A stretch of DNA of 64,000 bases, from the NCBI RefSeq assembly GCF_900102035.1, contig NZ_LT629689.1, positions 2,542,001-2,606,000 on the forward strand, written 5' to 3'. Positions 51,676 to 61,897 of the stretch are shown here, one piece after another (the first letter of the stretch is position 1; the number at the start of each line of letters is the position of its first letter). The notes beneath the pieces are model-generated. The model saw only the letters and a list, made by a program, of their open reading frames with translations. It did not search any database and had not been told where the DNA came from. Position numbers and translations under genes: made by a program. Source of the stretch: Pseudomonas extremaustralis (GTDB lineage: Bacteria; Pseudomonadota; Gammaproteobacteria; Pseudomonadales; Pseudomonadaceae).

Positions 51676-52768
51676 TCAGGGCGCGCTCGCGCAAATACGC
51701 CATCACGGCGCCCTGCTCTCCCGCAAACTCGATCCGTGCGCCTTTGCTTTGCCGTTGGAAGGCGTACATCGGGTCGTAGTACTCGCGCAAAAGCCCTTCA
51801 ATCCAGGCGCGATGCAGGTCCACTGCGCCGCTGCGCGCCTGTTCTGCCAGGGCCTGCAGCAGAATCGCCTGCAAGCGCTGGAAGCGTTCACCGCCCAGGC
51901 GCTTGTGGATATTGGCCAGGCTCTGGGTCAGACGCTCGGCAAATAAAACCTGGCCCTGCTCGCCAAACACGTCGATGAACTCCGCGCACAGGTCGACGAC
52001 ATAATCGCGCAGGATACGCTCGACGCGACCTTCGACACTGTCCTCCAACCACACCATGGGAAAAGTCTGCATGCCCTTGTGCAAGGGCAACGGCAGCGCG
52101 CAACTGCCGATCATGCGGCTTTCATCCTCGACCACGAACTGCTCGATGCCCGCCGCGCGCTTTTTCAGCAGGTCCACCGCCAGGCGGTTTTCAAAGTCGA
52201 TGATGGACGGCTGTGCCGTGGCCCGCTTGCCGAAACTGGAGCCTCGGTGGTTGGCATGGCCTTCCAGGTCCAGGGCGTTGTGCAGTTGGCCGAGCACTTC
52301 GGTCTTGCCAGTGCCGGTCATGCCGCCCAGCAGCACGAAGTCGCATTGCGCAGTGGCGTGCTCCACGGTGTCCAACAAAAAGGTGCGCATGGCTTTGTAG
52401 CCACCGCCCACCCGGGGGTATTCGATGCCGGCGTCGGTCTTCAGCCATTGCTGCACGATCTGCGAGCGCAGCCCGCCGCGAAAGCAATACAGGTAACCGT
52501 CGGGATGGGCCTGGGCAAACCGCGCCCATTGCTCGATACGCTCGGCCTTGATCGTCCCGGACACCAGTTCATGGCCCAGCACGATGGCGGCTTGCTGGCC
52601 CTGCTGCTTGTAGCAGGTGCCGACCCGCTGACGCTCGTCATCGGTCATCAACGGCAGGTTGATCACGCCTGGGAAGGCGCCCTTGGTGAACTCGACCGGC
52701 GCGCGGGTATCCATCATCGGCCGGTCGTTGAGGAAGATGTCGCGGTAGTCGGTGATGTCAGTTGCCAT
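51665..52768 (-). CDS. mnmH: tRNA 2-selenouridine synthase
   Basis: The 367-residue protein ([20 protein letters not shown]) has an N-terminal rhodanese domain ([15 protein letters not shown] with catalytic Cys) and a P-loop domain ([14 protein letters not shown]). It replaces sulfur by selenium in the wobble 2-thiouridine, with geranylation as an alternative reaction. It uses selenophosphate from SelD, whose gene is directly upstream and overlaps it by one base (TGATG-type), so the two are coupled. The ends of mnmH and the permease gene overlap by 11 bases. Confidence 0.97.
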   Translation of the reverse strand: MATDITDYRDIFLNDRPMMDTRAPVEFTKGAFPGVINLPLMTDDERQRVGTCYKQQGQQAAIVLGHELVSGTIKAERIEQWARFAQAHPDGYLYCFRGGLRSQIVQQWLKTDAGIEYPRVGGGYKAMRTFLLDTVEHATAQCDFVLLGGMTGTGKTEVLGQLHNALDLEGHANHRGSSFGKRATAQPSIIDFENRLAVDLLKKRAAGIEQFVVEDESRMIGSCALPLPLHKGMQTFPMVWLEDSVEGRVERILRDYVVDLCAEFIDVFGEQGQVLFAERLTQSLANIHKRLGGERFQRLQAILLQALAEQARSGAVDLHRAWIEGLLREYYDPMYAFQRQSKGARIEFAGEQGAVMAYLRERALIRG

Positions 52769-53802
52769 CAAAACACCTCTACCGCGTGGGTCTGTCGTTC
52801 AACCAATGCGCCGATAGGCTCGAGGTTGAGGCCCAGCTCGCGGGCCACGGCGTGAAATTCGGCGTCGCCTTCGGGGGTCACGGCGACCAGCAGGCCGCCG
52901 CTGGTCTGCGGGTCGCACAGTACGCGTTTGTGCAATTCCTGCAGGCGCCCGATTTTGCTTGAGTAGCTGTCGAAGTTGCGCAAAGTGCCGCCGGGCATGC
53001 AGCCCTGGTCCAAGTAGTCCTCGATCCCCGGCAGGCGTGGGACTTTGGCGTACTCAATGCGCGCTGTCACCCCGCTGCCGTCGGCCATTTCCACCAGGTG
53101 GCCCAGCAGGCCAAAACCGGTGACGTCGGTCATTGCCGTCACGCCGGTCAATTTGCCGAAACGGCTGCCTGGCTTGTTGAGGGTACACATCCAGTCACGG
53201 GCCAGGCCGATATCCGCCTCGCGCAGCTTGCCCTTCTTTTCGGCGGTGGTGAGGATGCCGATGCCCAGGGGCTTGGTCAGGTACAGGCGGCAGCCGACGG
53301 TGGCGGTGTCGTTGCGCTTCATATGGCGTTTTTGCACGATGCCGGTCACGGCCAGGCCGAAGATGGGCTCGGGGGCGTCGATGGAATGGCCGCCCGCCAG
53401 GGGAATCCCGGCCTCGTCGCACACCGAGCGGCCACCACGGATCACTTCACGGGCAACCTCCGGCGCCAGCACATTGACCGGCCAGCCAAGAATAGCAATG
53501 GCCATCAGCGGGTCGCCGCCCATGGCATAGATGTCGCTGATCGCGTTGGTGGCGGCGATGCGGCCGAAGTCGAAAGGGTCATCGACGATCGGCATGAAAA
53601 AGTCCGTGGTGGAAACCACGCCACGTTCGTCATCGATAGCGTAGACCGCTGCGTCGTCCCGTGAGGCGTTGCCCACCCACAGGTTGGGGTCGAGGTTCTG
53701 CGCGCCGCTGCCGGCGAGGATCACTTCCAGGACCTGGGGTGAAATCTTGCAACCGCACCCCGCACCGTGGCTGTACTGGGTAAGGCGAATCGGCTCGTTC
53801 AT
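52768..53802 (-). CDS. selD: Selenophosphate synthetase
   Basis: The 344-residue protein ([19 protein letters not shown]) has the Cys nucleophile and Lys in the glycine-rich loop GAGCGCK; no Sec codon. It has ATP binding motifs and [26 protein letters not shown]. It makes selenophosphate from selenide and ATP for MnmH. No selA or selB is visible here, so the locus by itself supports only tRNA selenouridine. The chosen ATG is the only one giving a family-like start. Confidence 0.97.
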   Translation of the reverse strand: MNEPIRLTQYSHGAGCGCKISPQVLEVILAGSGAQNLDPNLWVGNASRDDAAVYAIDDERGVVSTTDFFMPIVDDPFDFGRIAATNAISDIYAMGGDPLMAIAILGWPVNVLAPEVAREVIRGGRSVCDEAGIPLAGGHSIDAPEPIFGLAVTGIVQKRHMKRNDTATVGCRLYLTKPLGIGILTTAEKKGKLREADIGLARDWMCTLNKPGSRFGKLTGVTAMTDVTGFGLLGHLVEMADGSGVTARIEYAKVPRLPGIEDYLDQGCMPGGTLRNFDSYSSKIGRLQELHKRVLCDPQTSGGLLVAVTPEGDAEFHAVARELGLNLEPIGALVERQTHAVEVF

Positions 53803-53844
53803 GGTGGACCTCAAGCTATCAAGTGCAGGGATTCTAACAGACAG

Positions 53845-53886
53845 CAAAAAGCCGGCTGGGCTCTTGCGAGCACAGCCGGCTTTTGG
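53845..53886 (-). terminator. Rho-independent terminator between terC and selD
   Basis: AAAAGCCGGCTG and CAGCCGGCTTTT flank an approximately 14-base loop. On the minus strand the T-run ends the transcript of the upstream TerC gene; selD starts 43 bases past it. Confidence 0.85.
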
Positions 53887-53896
53887 GTTTCAGCGA

Positions 53897-54646
53897 TTAC
53901 TGACGGGCGGCCAGCAAACGCTTGTGCCGGTTGCGCCGGGCGATGTTCAGGCACTCGATCGCCGCCGAGAACGCCATGGCCGCATACACGTAGCCTTTTG
54001 GCACATGGGCGCCGAAGCCTTCGGCGATCAGGGTCATACCGATCATGATCAGGAAGCCCAGGGCCAGCATCACCACGGTCGGGTTGTCATTGATGAACTT
54101 GGCCAGCGGTTCGGCCGCCACCAGCATCACGATGACCGAGGCCACCACGGCGATGATCATGATCGGCAAGTGCTCGGTCATGCCCACGGCGGTAATAATG
54201 CTGTCGATGGAGAACACCAGGTCGAGCATCAGGATCTGCCCGATGGCCGCGGCAAAGCCAATCGTGACGACCTTGCTGGTACTGACCTTTTCTTCTGGCT
54301 CCGGGTCCATGCTGTGATGGATCTCGGTAGTGGCCTTCCACACCAGGAACAGGCCGCCGGCAATCAGGATCATGTCCTTCGACGAAAACGCCTGGCCAAA
54401 GATTTCGAACACCGGTGTGGTCAACTGCACGATGAACGCGATGGTGCTCAACAGGCCCAGGCGCAACACCAACGCCATGCTGATACCGATGCGCCGTGCC
54501 TTGGCCCGATGCTGCTCCGGCAACTTGTTGGTGAGGATCGAGATAAAGATCAGGTTATCGATGCCCAGCACGATTTCCATGACGATCAAGGTGGCCAGTG
54601 CAACCCAGGCGGTGGGGCTGGCGGCCAGTTGTAAAAGGTAGTCCAT
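53897..54646 (-). CDS. TerC-family integral membrane protein
   Basis: The 249-residue protein starts [20 protein letters not shown]. About seven helices carry the TerC motifs [19 protein letters not shown] and [16 protein letters not shown], with paired Asp residues in the membrane. Family members relate to metal export such as manganese (Alx/MntP-like) and tellurite resistance. The true substrate is not evident. Confidence 0.92.
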   Translation of the reverse strand: MDYLLQLAASPTAWVALATLIVMEIVLGIDNLIFISILTNKLPEQHRAKARRIGISMALVLRLGLLSTIAFIVQLTTPVFEIFGQAFSSKDMILIAGGLFLVWKATTEIHHSMDPEPEEKVSTSKVVTIGFAAAIGQILMLDLVFSIDSIITAVGMTEHLPIMIIAVVASVIVMLVAAEPLAKFINDNPTVVMLALGFLIMIGMTLIAEGFGAHVPKGYVYAAMAFSAAIECLNIARRNRHKRLLAARQ

Positions 54647-54674
54647 AGGTCAGTCCTGACGTTGTGCTGGGAGA

Positions 54675-54926
54675 TTAGGCTTCTTTGCTGTTCGATCCAG
54701 ACTCGTTTTGTTCCTGATCATCCTTTTTCTGTGGACTGATCAGGCCTTGTGTCGCTTCACTCAATGCCTGCTCGGCAGCCTTGTGGGTCTCGTCGATCGC
54801 TTGCTTGGCCGACTCGGTGGCCTTGCCCAACACCTGTTGCGCGCTTTTTTCGACCTGGTCGCAACCACTGATCACCATTAATGAAAGCGCAAGCAACGAT
54901 GCCGCGCCCAGGGAATTGAGTTTCAT
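54675..54926 (-). CDS. Small lipoprotein with helical, acidic tail
   Basis: The 83-residue protein starts MKLNSLGAASLLALSLMVISGC, a lipoprotein signal with lipobox ISGC. The mature part is a charged helix with repeated Ala/Glu/Lys segments (QQVLGKATESAKQAIDETHK), then an acidic tail (KKDDQEQNESGSNSKEA). It could be a coiled-coil lipoprotein in the envelope. Family unknown. Confidence 0.75.
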   Translation of the reverse strand: MKLNSLGAASLLALSLMVISGCDQVEKSAQQVLGKATESAKQAIDETHKAAEQALSEATQGLISPQKKDDQEQNESGSNSKEA

Positions 54927-55005
54927 GATGTTTTCCTCGTTAGAACCATTGGGTCCAGATAGTGGCCCCGCGATAGCGAGGCATTCTATGCAGGCGAACA
55001 GTTCA

Positions 55006-55050
55006 GAAAAATTCGTATTTTTCTCGCGTATACTTCGACTTTTACGAAGT
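55006..55050. promoter_or_regulatory. Two inverted repeats before nhaR
   Basis: GAAAAAT-TCGT-ATTTTTC (55006-55023) and ACTTCG-ACTTTTA-CGAAGT (55032-55050) lie immediately upstream of the nhaR start. They could be operator sites for NhaR or another regulator; the direct evidence is their symmetry only. Confidence 0.45.
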
Positions 55051-55060
55051 GTTACCTTTC

Positions 55061-55963
55061 ATGCTCAATTACCGACAACTGCATTACTTCTGGGTGGTGG
55101 CCAAGACCGGCAGCATCGTGCGCGCCTGTGAGCAATTGAACCTCACGCCCCAGACCATCAGCGGGCAGATCAGCCTGCTGGAGCAGACCTATGGCATTGC
55201 GCTGTTTCAACGGGTCGGCCGCCAACTTGAACTCACCGAAGCCGGGCGCCAGGCCCTGCCCTATGCCGAGCAGATGTTCCAGACCGGCAACGAGCTGGAG
55301 GCGATGCTCCGTGCACAACCCAATGAACAGCAGATCCTGTTCCGGGTCGGGGTGGCGGATGTGGTGCCCAAGTCCATCGTCTACCGGTTGATCGCACCGA
55401 CCATGGAGTTGAGCGAGCCGATCCGCATCACCTGCCGTGAAGACAAACTCGAACGTTTATTGGCCGACCTGGCGATCCAACGCCTGGACCTGGTGATTTC
55501 CGACAGCCCGATGCCCAGCCACCTGGACATCAAGGGCTACAGCCAGAAGCTGGGGGAATGTGGCATCAGCTTTTTCGCCACGCCGGCATTGGCGGACAGG
55601 TATGCCGGAGATTTCCCACAGTGCCTGCACGGCGCGCCACTGTTGATCCCCGGCGCGGAAACCGTGGTACGCAGCCGCTTGCAGCGCTGGTTCGCGGAGC
55701 AGCAGATCCAACCGAAGATCATCGGCGAGTTCGACGACAGCGCCTTGATGCAGGCGTTTGGTCAATCCGGCAGCGGGATCTTCATCGCCCCCAGCGTGAT
55801 CGCCGACGAGGTGGTGCGCCAGTATGGCGTGGTGCTGATTGGCCAGACCCTTGCCGTAACCGAATCGTTCTACGCGATCTCGGTGGAGCGCAGGGTCAAG
55901 CATCCCGGCATCGTGGCGATCACCGAAGGGGCGCGACGCGAGTTGTTTACCGACCTGCCCTGA
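55061..55963 (+). CDS. nhaR: LysR-type regulator, NhaR-like
   Basis: The 300-residue LysR-type protein begins MLNYRQLHYFWVVAKTGSIV and has LTPQTISGQISLLEQTYG at the helix-turn-helix. The effector domain follows the NhaR pattern (DLVISDSPMPSHLDI, CGISFFATPALA, DSALMQAFGQSGSGIFIAPS). NhaR activates sodium/proton antiporter or PGA-type genes; no nhaA is seen beside it here. It is convergent with an MFS gene. ATG 55061 is chosen because it gives a family-typical start. Confidence 0.88.
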   Translation: MLNYRQLHYFWVVAKTGSIVRACEQLNLTPQTISGQISLLEQTYGIALFQRVGRQLELTEAGRQALPYAEQMFQTGNELEAMLRAQPNEQQILFRVGVADVVPKSIVYRLIAPTMELSEPIRITCREDKLERLLADLAIQRLDLVISDSPMPSHLDIKGYSQKLGECGISFFATPALADRYAGDFPQCLHGAPLLIPGAETVVRSRLQRWFAEQQIQPKIIGEFDDSALMQAFGQSGSGIFIAPSVIADEVVRQYGVVLIGQTLAVTESFYAISVERRVKHPGIVAITEGARRELFTDLP

Positions 55964-55967
55964 GGGC

Positions 55968-57125
55968 TCAGGCGTTGGAGGCAACCACTTGCTTGGCGCT
56001 CATCAGCCACAGCGCCAGCAGGATCGACACCAGGATAAACCCCGAGGCCGCCAACCCCAGACTTTCCAGGCCCAAGGTGTCGATCACATGCCCTCCAACC
56101 AAAGCCCCCAGACCAATACCGAGGTTTCCGCCGGCAATATTCAACGACGCGGCGAATGCCGGCGCATGGGGTGCTGCCTTCATCAACCGAACATGGCTGA
56201 CCAGGAACATCGCCGCCTGGGTTACGCCCCACACGGCCATTGCCGCCGCCAGCCCGACAGTGGAATGAATCGCCGGCACCAGCGCAACCATGCCCGCGAT
56301 CATGAAACCGCAGAACACCATGGAGGCGATCAGCGGGTGACGATCGACCGCGCGCCCGCCCAGGGAGTTGCCGATCAGCCCCACCGCGCCAAACCCCATC
56401 AAGCACCAGCCAACCAGGGTGCCGTCGAAGCCGGCCAGGCGCTCAAGGATGTCCGCCAGATAGGTGTAAGCAGTGAACATGCCGCTGAATACCAGGATCG
56501 ACAGCAGGATATGCCCCTGCATCAGCGGGTTGCGCAGGATCTTGAACTGCGAGCGCAACGTCACCTGAACATTCTTCGGGGTGGTCACCGGCAGGTAGAT
56601 GAACAGCAGCAGGGCCTTGACCAATGCCACCACCGCGAGGATGGCAAACGCCGTGCGCCAGCCGAACATATCGGAAATCAGCGTCCCCACCGGAATACCG
56701 AACACCGTGGCGCAGACGATGCCGAAGCCGATCTTCTCAATGGCGCGCCCGGCGTATTCGGGGCCGACGATATCCACCGCCGTTTCACTGGCCAGGGCCC
56801 AGAACACCGGCAAGCCCAAGGCCGGGATCAACCGTGCCAAGGCCATCACCCAGATATTCGGCGCCAGTGCCGCCACGCTGTTGGCCACGCCGAACAGGAT
56901 CAGGATGCTGATAAACAGGCGCTTGCGTGGGAAACGGGCGAAGTACGCCGTCAGAAACGGCCCGAAGGCTGCCACGGTAAACGCGAACAGGGTCACCAAC
57001 AGTCCGGCCTGGGACACACTGACGTTCAGGTCCCTTGCGATGGACGGCAGCAGGCCGACGATGATGAATTCCGTGGTCAGCACGGTAAAGCCGGCGGCCG
57101 ACAGCAGCAGGATGGGAAACAACAT
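55968..57125 (-). CDS. MFS exporter (AraJ/YdhP-like)
   Basis: This 385-residue protein has twelve helices with the motifs TTEFIIVGLLPSIARDLNVS near the N-terminus and YFARFPRKRLFI in loop 2-3. The C-terminal half is typical of DHA1 sugar-efflux or drug exporters (AraJ, YdhP). The substrate is unknown. It converges with nhaR, 4 bases apart. Confidence 0.88.
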   Translation of the reverse strand: MLFPILLLSAAGFTVLTTEFIIVGLLPSIARDLNVSVSQAGLLVTLFAFTVAAFGPFLTAYFARFPRKRLFISILILFGVANSVAALAPNIWVMALARLIPALGLPVFWALASETAVDIVGPEYAGRAIEKIGFGIVCATVFGIPVGTLISDMFGWRTAFAILAVVALVKALLLFIYLPVTTPKNVQVTLRSQFKILRNPLMQGHILLSILVFSGMFTAYTYLADILERLAGFDGTLVGWCLMGFGAVGLIGNSLGGRAVDRHPLIASMVFCGFMIAGMVALVPAIHSTVGLAAAMAVWGVTQAAMFLVSHVRLMKAAPHAPAFAASLNIAGGNLGIGLGALVGGHVIDTLGLESLGLAASGFILVSILLALWLMSAKQVVASNA

Positions 57126-57368
57126 GAAAACTCCAGAAACAACGACATCAGCGACAGCCCGAAGGGCCCGCTGACGAATAGGAAAGATGAGAGGCGAGAA
57201 TCTTAACAGAACATGTCCGGCTTTGGCGAAAGGCCACCCATGCGGGTGACGGGATGCCGCAGTAATCGGGACGCGTCCTACAGCGTGTTAGACTCCGCGC
57301 CCTTCACGCTATACCCCCTGCTCTTCATGCATCGCTTCGCCCTATTAAAAAAATCCGAGACAACGTTT

Positions 57369-58589
57369 ATGACTGCTGCCCCTTCCCTCCTGCAACGACT
57401 GGCGCGCGTCAGCCTGGTCACGCAAATCGTCATCGGCCTGATGGCCGGTATCCTGCTGGCCCTGCTGCTGCCCGAGGCCGCCAGGGCCACGGCGTTTATC
57501 GGCAAGATGTTCGTCACGGCGCTCAAGGCCGTGGCACCGATCCTGGTGTTTGTGCTGGTCATGGCGTCGATCGCCAATCATAAACACGGCCAGGAAACCC
57601 ATATCCGCCCGATCCTGTTCCTGTACGTACTCGGCACCTTCGCCGCGGCGGTGGTCGCCGTGGTCGCCAGCACGCTGTTTCCCTCGGCGCTGGTGCTGGC
57701 TACCCATGACTTGACCGTCAGCGCCCCCGGCGGCATCGGCGAGGTGTTGCAAAACCTGCTGCTCAGCGTGGTCGACAACCCGATCAGCGCACTGATGAAT
57801 GCCAATTTCATCGGCATCCTGGCCTGGGCCATCGGCATGGGCATCGCCATTCGCCATGCCGGCGAAACCACCCGCACCGTACTCGACGACCTGTCCAACG
57901 GCGTGACCCTGATTGTGCGCGTAGTGATCCGCTTCGCGCCCCTGGGCATTTTCGGCCTGGTGGCCTCGACCCTGGCCACCTCCGGGTTCGGCGCCCTGCT
58001 CGGCTACGCCCACCTGCTGCTGGTGCTGATCGGTTGCATGTTGTTTGTTGCGTTGGTGATCAACCCGGCCATCGTGTTCTGGAAACTGCGACGCAACCCC
58101 TACCCGCTGGTGCTGATGTGCCTGCGCGAAAGCGGCCTCACTGCCTTCTTTACCCGCAGCTCGGCAGCGAACATCCCGGTGAACCTGGCCTTGAGCAAAC
58201 GCCTGGGCCTGCATGAAGACACCTACTCGGTGTCGATCCCATTGGGCGCCACCATCAATATGGCCGGTGCTGCGATCACCATCACCGTGTTGACCTTGGC
58301 GGCCGTGCACACCCTCGGCATTGCCGTCGACCTGCCCACCGCCGTGCTGCTCAGCGTGGTCGCGGCCATCTGCGCGTGCGGCGCGTCGGGCGTGGCCGGT
58401 GGTTCGCTGCTGCTGATCCCCCTGGCGTGCAGCCTGTTTGGCATTCCCAGCGAAATCGCCATGCAGGTGGTCGCCGTCGGTTTCATCATCGGTGTGCTGC
58501 AGGATTCGGCAGAGACCGCGCTCAACTCGTCCACCGACGTGTTGTTTACAGCGGCCGCGTGCCTGGGCAAGGAAGAGCGGCTGGCTTAA
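57369..58589 (+). CDS. sstT: Serine/threonine:Na+ symporter
   Basis: The 406-residue dicarboxylate/amino acid:cation symporter family protein has about eight helices plus re-entrant loops. It has a serine-rich hairpin [20 protein letters not shown], then [20 protein letters not shown] and [20 protein letters not shown]. The DAACS architecture with this NMAGAAITI version fits SstT. ATG 57369 is chosen ([14 protein letters not shown]). A strong terminator follows at 58601-58646. Confidence 0.93.
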   Translation: MTAAPSLLQRLARVSLVTQIVIGLMAGILLALLLPEAARATAFIGKMFVTALKAVAPILVFVLVMASIANHKHGQETHIRPILFLYVLGTFAAAVVAVVASTLFPSALVLATHDLTVSAPGGIGEVLQNLLLSVVDNPISALMNANFIGILAWAIGMGIAIRHAGETTRTVLDDLSNGVTLIVRVVIRFAPLGIFGLVASTLATSGFGALLGYAHLLLVLIGCMLFVALVINPAIVFWKLRRNPYPLVLMCLRESGLTAFFTRSSAANIPVNLALSKRLGLHEDTYSVSIPLGATINMAGAAITITVLTLAAVHTLGIAVDLPTAVLLSVVAAICACGASGVAGGSLLLIPLACSLFGIPSEIAMQVVAVGFIIGVLQDSAETALNSSTDVLFTAAACLGKEERLA

Positions 58590-58600
58590 ACGCCAGGCGA

Positions 58601-58646
58601 AAAAAAGCCCGGGGTCGTTCGCTGCAGAGCGGCCCCGGGCTTTTTT
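58601..58646. terminator. Bidirectional Rho-independent terminator
   Basis: AAAAAAGCCCGGGG and CCCCGGGCTTTTTT enclose an 18-base loop. It ends sstT on the plus strand and the DUF1993 gene on the minus strand. Confidence 0.92.
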
Positions 58647-58658
58647 GTGCCTGGGTGC

Positions 58659-59168
58659 TTAGAACGCGCCCATATAGTCACGCTTGCCCACTTCCACACC
58701 GTTGTGGCGCAGCAAGGCGTATGCGGTGGTGACGTGGAAGAAGAACTGCGGCAGACCGTAGGTCAGCAGGTAGGACTGGCCGCTGAAGCGCTTCTCTTTC
58801 GGGGTGCCTGGGCGGGTGATGATCTCGATGCCTTCCTTGCCGTCGATTTGCTCGGGCTTGATGGTGTCGATGAATGCCAGAACCTTGGCGATCAGCGCTT
58901 GCAGGTCGGCGAAGGTCACTTCGGTATCGTCGTATTTCGGCACTTCGATCTCGGCCAGGCGCGCGGAAACGCCTTTGGCGAAGTCGACGGCGATCTGCAC
59001 CTGGCGAACCAGTTGGAACATGTCCGGGAACAGGCGCGCCTGCAGCAGGGCGTTGGGTTCGATGTTCTTGGCGGTGGCGTGGGCTTCGGCTTTGCTCAAC
59101 ACACCGCTCAGGGCGGTGAGCATCTGCTTGAAGACGGGGATGGAGGCGGCGTACAGGGAAATAGTCAT
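58659..59168 (-). CDS. DUF1993 family protein
   Basis: This 169-residue protein starts MTISLYAASIPVFKQMLTAL and includes ARLFPDMFQLVRQVQIAVDF, YDDTEVTFADLQALI and FFHVTTAYALLRHNGVEVGK, landmarks of DUF1993 (a DinB-like helical fold). No enzyme activity has been established to my knowledge; the metal-binding His triad of DinB-type proteins is only partly visible. It is convergent with sstT. Confidence 0.9.
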   Translation of the reverse strand: MTISLYAASIPVFKQMLTALSGVLSKAEAHATAKNIEPNALLQARLFPDMFQLVRQVQIAVDFAKGVSARLAEIEVPKYDDTEVTFADLQALIAKVLAFIDTIKPEQIDGKEGIEIITRPGTPKEKRFSGQSYLLTYGLPQFFFHVTTAYALLRHNGVEVGKRDYMGAF

Positions 59169-59285
59169 GGCAGTCTCATCGGTAATGGCAGGGTTGGAAC
59201 CAGCGGCGATTATAGCCCTGCCCGCCGCTTGTCTTTTATTTTTTCAGGATTAGGCTAGTGGCCTTCACTGCATAGGGAAAGCGCG

Positions 59286-59930
59286 ATGACCGCCGAGCAC
59301 GACACCGACACCCCTGAGCCGCGCCTGAACAGCACGGAAATCCGCATCCTGGGCTGCCTGATCGAAAAACAGGCGACCAACCCGGAAACCTATCCACTGA
59401 CCCTCAATGCCCTGGTACTGGCCTGCAACCAGAAGACCAGTCGCGAGCCGGTGATGAACTTGAGCCAGGGCCAGGTCGGCCAAAGCCTGCGTGCGCTGGA
59501 AAGCCAGGGCTTCACCCGCCTGGTGATGGGCAGCCGCGCCGACCGCTGGGAACATCGGGTCGACAAGGCGCTGGAACTGGTGCCGGCCCAGGTGATCCTG
59601 ACGGGCCTGCTGTTCTTGCGTGGCCCGCAGACGGTCAATGAGTTGCTGACCCGCAGCGGGCGTATGCACGATTTTGAAGATGCCGAGCAGGTGGGGCATC
59701 AATTGGAGCGCCTGATTGCCCGGGGGCTGGCACTGTTGGTGCCGCGCCAGGCGGGGCAGCGGGAAGATCGCTATACCCATGCGCTGGGGGACCCGGCGGA
59801 TATCGAGGCGATTATTGCGGCGCGAGGGAGTCCGGTGGAGCGTGGGGCCGGTGGCGTTTCAATTGAACGCATTGAAGAACTGGAAGCCCGGATTGCAGCC
59901 CTGGAAGAGCGGCTGGCGCGCCTGGAATAG
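59286..59930 (+). CDS. DUF480 (YceH) family protein
   Basis: The 214-residue protein matches DUF480/Yce[59 protein letters not shown], and the C-terminal helix ([18 protein letters not shown]), a leucine-rich coiled coil. A double winged-helix fold is likely. YceH is a conserved protein of unknown function. A REP pair follows the stop. Confidence 0.92.
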   Translation: MTAEHDTDTPEPRLNSTEIRILGCLIEKQATNPETYPLTLNALVLACNQKTSREPVMNLSQGQVGQSLRALESQGFTRLVMGSRADRWEHRVDKALELVPAQVILTGLLFLRGPQTVNELLTRSGRMHDFEDAEQVGHQLERLIARGLALLVPRQAGQREDRYTHALGDPADIEAIIAARGSPVERGAGGVSIERIEELEARIAALEERLARLE

Positions 59931-59936
59931 AGCCTC

Positions 59937-60038
59937 TGCAGGAGCGAACCTGTTCGCGTTGGACCTGAGAGTGCCGTGGGGGGCCAGGTTTAACGCGGTA
60001 AGGTTGACGATTTTCGCGAGCAAGCTCGCTCCTACAGA
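59937..60038. repeat. BIME: inverted REP pair after DUF480
   Basis: The left copy, TGCAGGAGCGAACCTGTTCG, is slightly divergent. The right inverse copy is TTCGCGAGCAAGCTCGCTCC-TAC (60014-60036). It lies between DUF480 and the end of the shikimate-dehydrogenase-like gene. Confidence 0.8.
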
Positions 60039-60047
60039 AAAACGCGC

Positions 60048-60866
60048 TTACGCGCGGGCGAAGGCCACGGCTTTTTCGAACTGTTCCTGGGTCGGCCGCA
60101 CGCCGGTGTAGAGCACAAACTGCTCCAATGCCTGAATCGCGATGACTTCCAGCCCGGTAATCACCCGCTTGCCTTGCGCCCGCCCCCGCACGATCAGCGG
60201 CGTTTCGGCGGGAATCGCCACCACATCAAACACCGTATCCGCGGTATCCACGGCATCTGCCTCGAACGCCAGCGCATCCGCCTCGGCCCCGCAGGTCATG
60301 CCGATGGGGGTCACGTTGACCAGCATCTGCGGGCGCAGGTCACCCAAGTCCGCCTGCCATTCGTACCCGAGATTCTGCGCCAATGCCCGGCCTGCCGCTT
60401 CGTTGCGCGCCACGATCACGCCGTTGGCATAACCGCCATCGCGCAGCGCACTGGCCACGGCTTTGGCCATGCCGCCGCTGCCACGCAGGGCGAACGTCGA
60501 TGCCTTGGGCACCGCGTGTTTTTTCAGCAGTTGTTCGACCGCGATGTAGTCCGTGTTGTAGGCCTTGAGATGACCATCGGTGTTGACGATGGTGTTCAGG
60601 GAGTCGATGGCTTGAACCGAATCGTCGAGTTCGTCCACTAAGGCAATGGCCGCTTCCTTGAAAGGCATGGAAACCCCACAACCCCGCACGCCCAACGCGC
60701 GGATGCCACCTATCGCGCCGGGCAAATCCCGGCTGCTGAACGCTTTATAATAAAAATTCAGACCCAGCTGTTCGTACAGATGATTATGAAAACGCAGGCC
60801 GAAATTTCCGGGGCGCGCCGACAGTGACATGCATAGTTGAGTGTCCTTGTTGGGGTGCATCTGCAT
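60048..60866 (-). CDS. Shikimate dehydrogenase-like protein (SDH-L, HI0607 type)
   Basis: The 272-residue protein has an AroE fold with SLSARPGNFG in place of the usual GxPIxHSxSP motif, catalytic Lys in VSMPFKE and Asp in AYNTDYIAV, plus a Rossmann loop RGSGGMAKAVASAL. It begins MQMHPNKDTQLCMSLS, like the SDH-L subgroup. That subgroup uses NADP and shikimate poorly, so the natural substrate is uncertain. It is probably not the main aroE. The neighbouring genes give no pathway link. Confidence 0.85.
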   Translation of the reverse strand: MQMHPNKDTQLCMSLSARPGNFGLRFHNHLYEQLGLNFYYKAFSSRDLPGAIGGIRALGVRGCGVSMPFKEAAIALVDELDDSVQAIDSLNTIVNTDGHLKAYNTDYIAVEQLLKKHAVPKASTFALRGSGGMAKAVASALRDGGYANGVIVARNEAAGRALAQNLGYEWQADLGDLRPQMLVNVTPIGMTCGAEADALAFEADAVDTADTVFDVVAIPAETPLIVRGRAQGKRVITGLEVIAIQALEQFVLYTGVRPTQEQFEKAVAFARA

Positions 60867-61028
60867 GGATAACTCCTTTGAGTAAGCAAATCGGTACAGA
60901 CCTTACACAACCTTTACCTATCGCCCGTGCTGTTTTTCAGAAATACGTTGTCTTAAAAGTATCCCCGCGACATTACTTGAGTCTATTGATTGCAGACCAC
61001 AAGCGCAGGGGCTAACCGAGGAATGACC

Positions 61029-61379
61029 ATGATTCGTAAAATCCCCAAGATCGCCTTGCTTATCGGTGCACTCGCTATGGCAGGCCAAGCTTCCGCCCAC
61101 GGTGGTGGCGGGTGGGGTGGCCCGGCCGTCCTGGGTGCGTTGGTCGGCGCCGCCGTCGTAGGTTCCGTGGTGGCCAACCAGCCCCGGGAAGTCTATGTGC
61201 AGCAGCCGGTGTATGTGCAACCGCAGCCGGTCTATGCCGCGCCGCCGCCTGTGTATTACGCCCCGCCACCACCGGTGTATGTACAGCAGCAGGTGTATTA
61301 CCGCCCGGCGCCGGTCTATTACGGCCCACCGCGTGGCTACTATGGCCCTCCCCACGGCTACTACGGTCGCGGCTGGTAA
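61029..61379 (+). CDS. Small exported Pro/Tyr-rich protein
   Basis: The 116-residue protein starts MIRKIPKIALLIGALAMAGQ, a signal peptide ending near ASA. ATG 61029 is chosen as GAGGA is 7 bases upstream. The mature part starts HGGGGWGGPAVLGALVGAAV, a Gly-rich and possibly glycine-zipper region, followed by tandem PVYxxP repeats (VYVQQPVYVQPQPVY) and PRGYYGPPHGYYGRGW. This is a low-complexity surface or envelope-like protein. I cannot name a family beyond this pattern. Confidence 0.75.
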   Translation: MIRKIPKIALLIGALAMAGQASAHGGGGWGGPAVLGALVGAAVVGSVVANQPREVYVQQPVYVQPQPVYAAPPPVYYAPPPPVYVQQQVYYRPAPVYYGPPRGYYGPPHGYYGRGW

Positions 61380-61402
61380 CCGGCCATCGTCCTGCATGAA
61401 AC

Positions 61403-61432
61403 AGGCCTCGCCTTCGCGCGAGGCCTTTTTTT
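61403..61432 (+). terminator. Rho-independent terminator
   Basis: AGGCCTCGC pairs with GCGAGGCCT around a short loop, followed by TTTTTTT. It ends the Pro/Tyr-rich gene. Confidence 0.9.
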
Positions 61433-61610
61433 GCGCGCGAAGTCCGGATTGATCGCGCCAGGGTCGCAATGAGGACAATGCCGCGGGTCCAATCCCACAT
61501 TATTGACACCAATGTCTACTTGCCTGCTCGGGGCTCGCGCTGTCATGTTTGCGTCACGACACACGCCCATTCTTGAGCCTGTCCGCCCCATACAATAAGG
61601 ACGACTGACC

Positions 61611-61805
61611 ATGCCCACACAAAACCCGCACCGCACCGCTGGCCTCTGTACGTCCGGCAAGGTCTACAGCGCGCTCACCGAACTCAAGCACCTGGAAGGC
61701 CATCGCAGCGCCAAATTCCTTGCGCTGCTGACGGAAAACCTGGTGCTCAAAGGCCTGCTCAGCGAGCAGGAAGTCGTGAACATGCTCGATCATGTGGTGG
61801 AATGA
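61611..61805 (+). CDS. Hypothetical small protein (64 residues)
   Basis: ATG 61611 follows AAGGA with good spacing. The product MPTQNPHRTAGLCTSGKVYS continues ALTELKHLEGHRSAKFLALL and ends NMLDHVVE, a single helical domain. No signal peptide or membrane segment. I do not recognise a family. It is followed 92 bases later by another small ORF on the same strand. Confidence 0.7.
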   Translation: MPTQNPHRTAGLCTSGKVYSALTELKHLEGHRSAKFLALLTENLVLKGLLSEQEVVNMLDHVVE

Positions 61806-61897
61806 CGCTTGGCGTCGATGTCGACTATCAAGACTGGTGATTTTTCCTACACGCCGCCCCTCCCGTAAGGTGACCTCCATAGCCATTGGAGGTCCTT

